Source of the DNA: Planctomycetota bacterium
Lineage (GTDB): Bacteria; Planctomycetota; UBA1135; GCA-002686595
DNA length: 6,894 bases
Direction: 5' to 3'
NCBI GenBank assembly: GCA_029212955.1
Contig: JARGOW010000209.1
Coordinates: forward strand, 1-6,894
The notes under the pieces are model-generated. The model had not been told where the DNA came from and made no database searches. It was given only the letters and a program-made list of their open reading frames with translations. Both the position numbers and the translations under genes were made by a program. Positions 4,869-6,894 of the stretch are shown in pieces; the stretch's first letter is position 1, and every line of letters begins with the position of its first letter.

Positions 4869-6517
4869 TGTTACGACGCTTTGCCATTCCCATGGGGGTC
4901 GTACTCCTGTCCCTGCTGTTCCTCCTGACGCGTTTGCACGAGGTGAGCGTGGGCGAGCACGACATTTGGGCGCGCGAAGCCGCCAGCCTGGAGCGCAGCG
5001 CTCATCGGGTTCCGTACCGCCGTGGGCGGATCGAGGACCGCCACGGGCGTCCCTGGGTGACCGATCAGGTGAGTTACCAGATCGAGTTCGTGTGGCGGGA
5101 TTTCCGGCGGGGTCACCCCCTGGGCAACATCGTGCAACTCATGTCGCTGACACTCATGCGTCCGGTGGATTTGCAGGAGGTCTCCGGGGGGGATGCGGCA
5201 CTTTGGGCCGGGCATCTGGTGGCGCTCTCACCCGATCAGATTCGAAGTTTTGGCCGCGGGGGTGAATTGACGGTTGGCGGTGTGACGATTCCCGAACTAC
5301 CGGAAAAGGGTCGGCGGGGGGCGCGCCGGGAGGAGCGCCGGCCGGCCCGGGCACAGGCCCTGCGTTACTACATCGAGCGGCTGATGATGGTCACGCGCAA
5401 GGAGTGGCAGGCCCTGCGGGACCTGCGCGACTCGGATCGTTCCGGGGAGTCCTATGCACAATTGGTGGCGGATCTGCGGCGCCGGGAGGGGGAAGCCCTA
5501 GGCTCCTCCGTGCAACGGGTGGAGCGCGAGCTTCGCGACCGCGTGGACCGTTCTATTTCGCACTTGGCGGAGTTGGGTGGGCTGGTCGATTGGTCCGCCT
5601 TGGAAGAGGCGGATTTGCCTTTGGCCCAAGGGGCCCTGGCGCGGGTGGTACAGGTCCTCGATCACGCCCGCGAACAATCGGAGAACAAGGCCGCTGACCG
5701 GCTGTTCCAAATCGCGGCTGGTTTTCCAGCGCGGCACCTGTCCAGGGACAATCTGAATCGCCTGGATTTGGGTTGGTTGAAGAAATGTTTGTACTGGGAT
5801 GACTTCCGGCTGGAGTCCTGGCGTTCGAAGCGCGGTGGGCAATATGTCCAGGACGTGAATCGCCATGTGGCGGGGTATGTGTTCGCACGCATGCAGCTAT
5901 CCCAAGGGGACCTGGCGGACAGGGTCTTGGACTCCTTGGCCCATGAGTTCGTGCATCCTGATGACCGGGCAGATCCGCGCAAGGCATTGGTGACGCCCTG
6001 GCGCTCGGCCGATCGATTGCGAACCCTGGGCGACCTCAACCAAATATTGGAGCACGGGGAGGAGAGTGATTCTCAAAGGGGATGGGTCTTGCCCTTCCAG
6101 ATCGAGGAACTGCGCGACGCGGACCTCCAGGGAATGGATCTGTTGGTGACGAGCCTGCAGCAGGTGGGCATGGGCCCGGAACTTCTGAATGCATTCGATT
6201 ACGAGGGGATCGAGGAATTGGCCAGTGGGTTGTTGGAGCTGCCCGGCACCGGTGCGGCACGTCGGACGGACTGGGGCCCGGGGGAATTGAAACCGATCAA
6301 ATGTGTCTTGGTGGCTTGGAATCAACGTTTGGATGAAGAGGTGGGGCAGGTGCTGGGCGGACTTTCGCAGCCCGTGCTTTTCCATGAGGACCGGGTGCGT
6401 GCGGCCCTCGAGGATCGGGACCATGTGATCAAAGATATGAGCTCCAGGCCCTTGACGTTCACGGACAATCCAAGCGACGCATTGGTTCACCACGTGGAGC
6501 GCTACCACACGGACTAG
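4868..6517 (+). CDS. mrdA: PBP2-like class B penicillin-binding protein, N-terminal part (ends at in-frame TAG)
   Basis: This 549-residue open frame encodes the membrane anchor (about 7-22) and the N-terminal non-catalytic (dimerisation/pedestal) domain of a class B PBP, the transpeptidase of the elongation complex. HDIWAREAASLERSAHRVPY (31-50) and RGRIEDRHGRPW (52-63) reproduce the conserved start of that domain (usually RGxIxDRxGxxLA). From about 145 to 505 the protein is a charged, helix-rich region (for example 150-225, Arg/Glu-rich) that I cannot assign and that ordinary PBP2 lacks. Residues 506-549 look again like the domain's conserved core, but the frame stops at TAG 6515-6517 before the transpeptidase domain. 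The same frame continues after the TAG with matching sequence (next entry), so this is probably one gene interrupted by a stop. GAGG at 4853-4856 is a weak ribosome binding site. The start overlaps the mreD stop by one base. Confidence 0.8.
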   Translation: MLRRFAIPMGVVLLSLLFLLTRLHEVSVGEHDIWAREAASLERSAHRVPYRRGRIEDRHGRPWVTDQVSYQIEFVWRDFRRGHPLGNIVQLMSLTLMRPVDLQEVSGGDAALWAGHLVALSPDQIRSFGRGGELTVGGVTIPELPEKGRRGARREERRPARAQALRYYIERLMMVTRKEWQALRDLRDSDRSGESYAQLVADLRRREGEALGSSVQRVERELRDRVDRSISHLAELGGLVDWSALEEADLPLAQGALARVVQVLDHAREQSENKAADRLFQIAAGFPARHLSRDNLNRLDLGWLKKCLYWDDFRLESWRSKRGGQYVQDVNRHVAGYVFARMQLSQGDLADRVLDSLAHEFVHPDDRADPRKALVTPWRSADRLRTLGDLNQILEHGEESDSQRGWVLPFQIEELRDADLQGMDLLVTSLQQVGMGPELLNAFDYEGIEELASGLLELPGTGAARRTDWGPGELKPIKCVLVAWNQRLDEEVGQVLGGLSQPVLFHEDRVRAALEDRDHVIKDMSSRPLTFTDNPSDALVHHVERYHTD

Positions 6518-6894
6518 GTGGGGCTCCAGGTGAACAGTGTGCGGTCCCGGGCGCGCGCTTCGGCGGCGCTGGTCGACAGCGAAGTGCCGGGTGGAGAGCC
6601 GCGGTTGCTGGCAGCCGAATGGATCGGAAAGGTGCGCTCTCCCAAGTTGGTGTCCCTGCTCGAGCGCGGCGGGGAGGAGGCCCAGGCCCGCGCGGTCTGG
6701 CGCAAGGTCCACCTGAACGAAGCCGATCGCAGCTTTTTGACCGAGGCGGCGGCGGGAAGCTACATGCCCAGTCAACAGGTAGGCGGTAGCGGGATCGAGG
6801 GGTACTTCGACGCGGAACTGGGTGGGCGGAATGGATTCCGTGAGGTGATCGGGCTTCAACAGAGCAGCGGGGTCAATGGGCGCAGGGCGCTTTA
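6518..6894 (+). pseudogene. mrdA: Continuation of the PBP2-like frame after the TAG, cut by the window edge
   Basis: In the same frame as the upstream PBP2-like gene, 125 further codons are open to the window end. The translation begins VGLQVNSVRSRARAS, which fits the PGVxVxxxxxR stretch of class B PBPs when joined to ERYHTD before the stop. It then carries GGSGIEGYFDAELGGRNG (residues 89-106 of this segment, 6782-6835), the conserved GxSGIExxYDxxLxGxxG block that ends the N-terminal domain. The catalytic SxxK, SxN and KTG motifs would lie beyond the window. A GTG directly follows the TAG and could be called as a start, but it has no ribosome binding site, and a protein beginning there would lack the membrane anchor. 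I read this as the distal part of one gene that has been broken, mis-sequenced or is read through. Marking it as a pseudogene is provisional. Confidence 0.6.

Noticed and set aside
6515..6517. UAG reassigned to an amino acid in this organism
   Set aside because: mreB ends at TAG 1501-1503 with a strong terminator 40 bases later, so UAG clearly acts as stop in the same window. Site-specific suppression is not excluded, but global recoding is unlikely.
5897..6859. 320-codon open frame on the minus strand opposite the PBP2-like gene
   Set aside because: Its translation shows no recognisable domain, and the opposite strand carries clear PBP motifs. Long antisense frames are common in G+C-rich coding DNA.
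1..6894. CRISPR arrays, tRNA or rRNA genes, transposase genes
   Set aside because: No regularly spaced direct repeats, no cloverleaf or rRNA signature and no transposase-like protein were seen. The only sizeable repeats are the inverted ones listed.

Overview
The window is G+C-rich bacterial DNA carrying the core of a cell-elongation (Rod) gene set: mreB, then mreC, mreD and the start of a class B penicillin-binding protein of the PBP2/MrdA type. A single gene on the opposite strand sits between mreB and the rest. My best guess for the organism is a rod-shaped or otherwise peptidoglycan-containing member of the Planctomycetota or a close relative. This rests on the opposite-strand gene, a secreted tyrosine/dual-specificity-phosphatase-like protein with a C-terminal CxxCH haem motif, which resembles proteins I associate with planctomycetes. 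It also fits the weak Shine-Dalgarno sequences and the enlarged, divergent MreC and PBP2. The taxonomic call is an inference from memory, not from a search.

Layout. Bases 1-435 are non-coding. They hold a long imperfect inverted repeat (42-119), a smaller hairpin, a weak promoter candidate and the mreB ribosome binding site. mreB (436-1503, +) is well conserved and is followed by a strong intrinsic terminator. A second strong terminator, for the opposite strand, follows within 40 bases and closes the phosphatase/cytochrome-like gene (1658-2704, -). About 210 bases of divergent intergenic DNA follow, with a 20-bp perfect palindrome and a hairpin. mreC (about 2914-4326), mreD (4323-4868) and the PBP2-like gene (from 4868) then run on the + strand with overlapping stop/start codons, so they are almost certainly one translationally coupled operon.

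How the genes work together. MreB filaments under the membrane, MreC in the periplasm and MreD in the membrane form the scaffold that positions and activates a PBP2 transpeptidase (with RodA, not in this window) for lateral wall synthesis. The phosphatase-like gene has its own terminator and faces the other way. Nothing in the sequence ties it to wall synthesis beyond its position and a shared divergent regulatory region.

Most notable points. (1) The PBP2 frame is broken by one in-frame TAG at 6515-6517, after which the same frame stays open to the window end and carries the conserved GGSGIEGYFD block of the same domain. (2) This PBP2 has several hundred extra residues between its two conserved N-terminal motifs. 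(3) MreC is about 470 residues long and appears to contain two copies of its beta-domain pattern. (4) A probable phosphatase-cytochrome fusion is inserted between mreB and mreCD. (5) There are two unexplained palindromic structures upstream of the two + strand transcription units.
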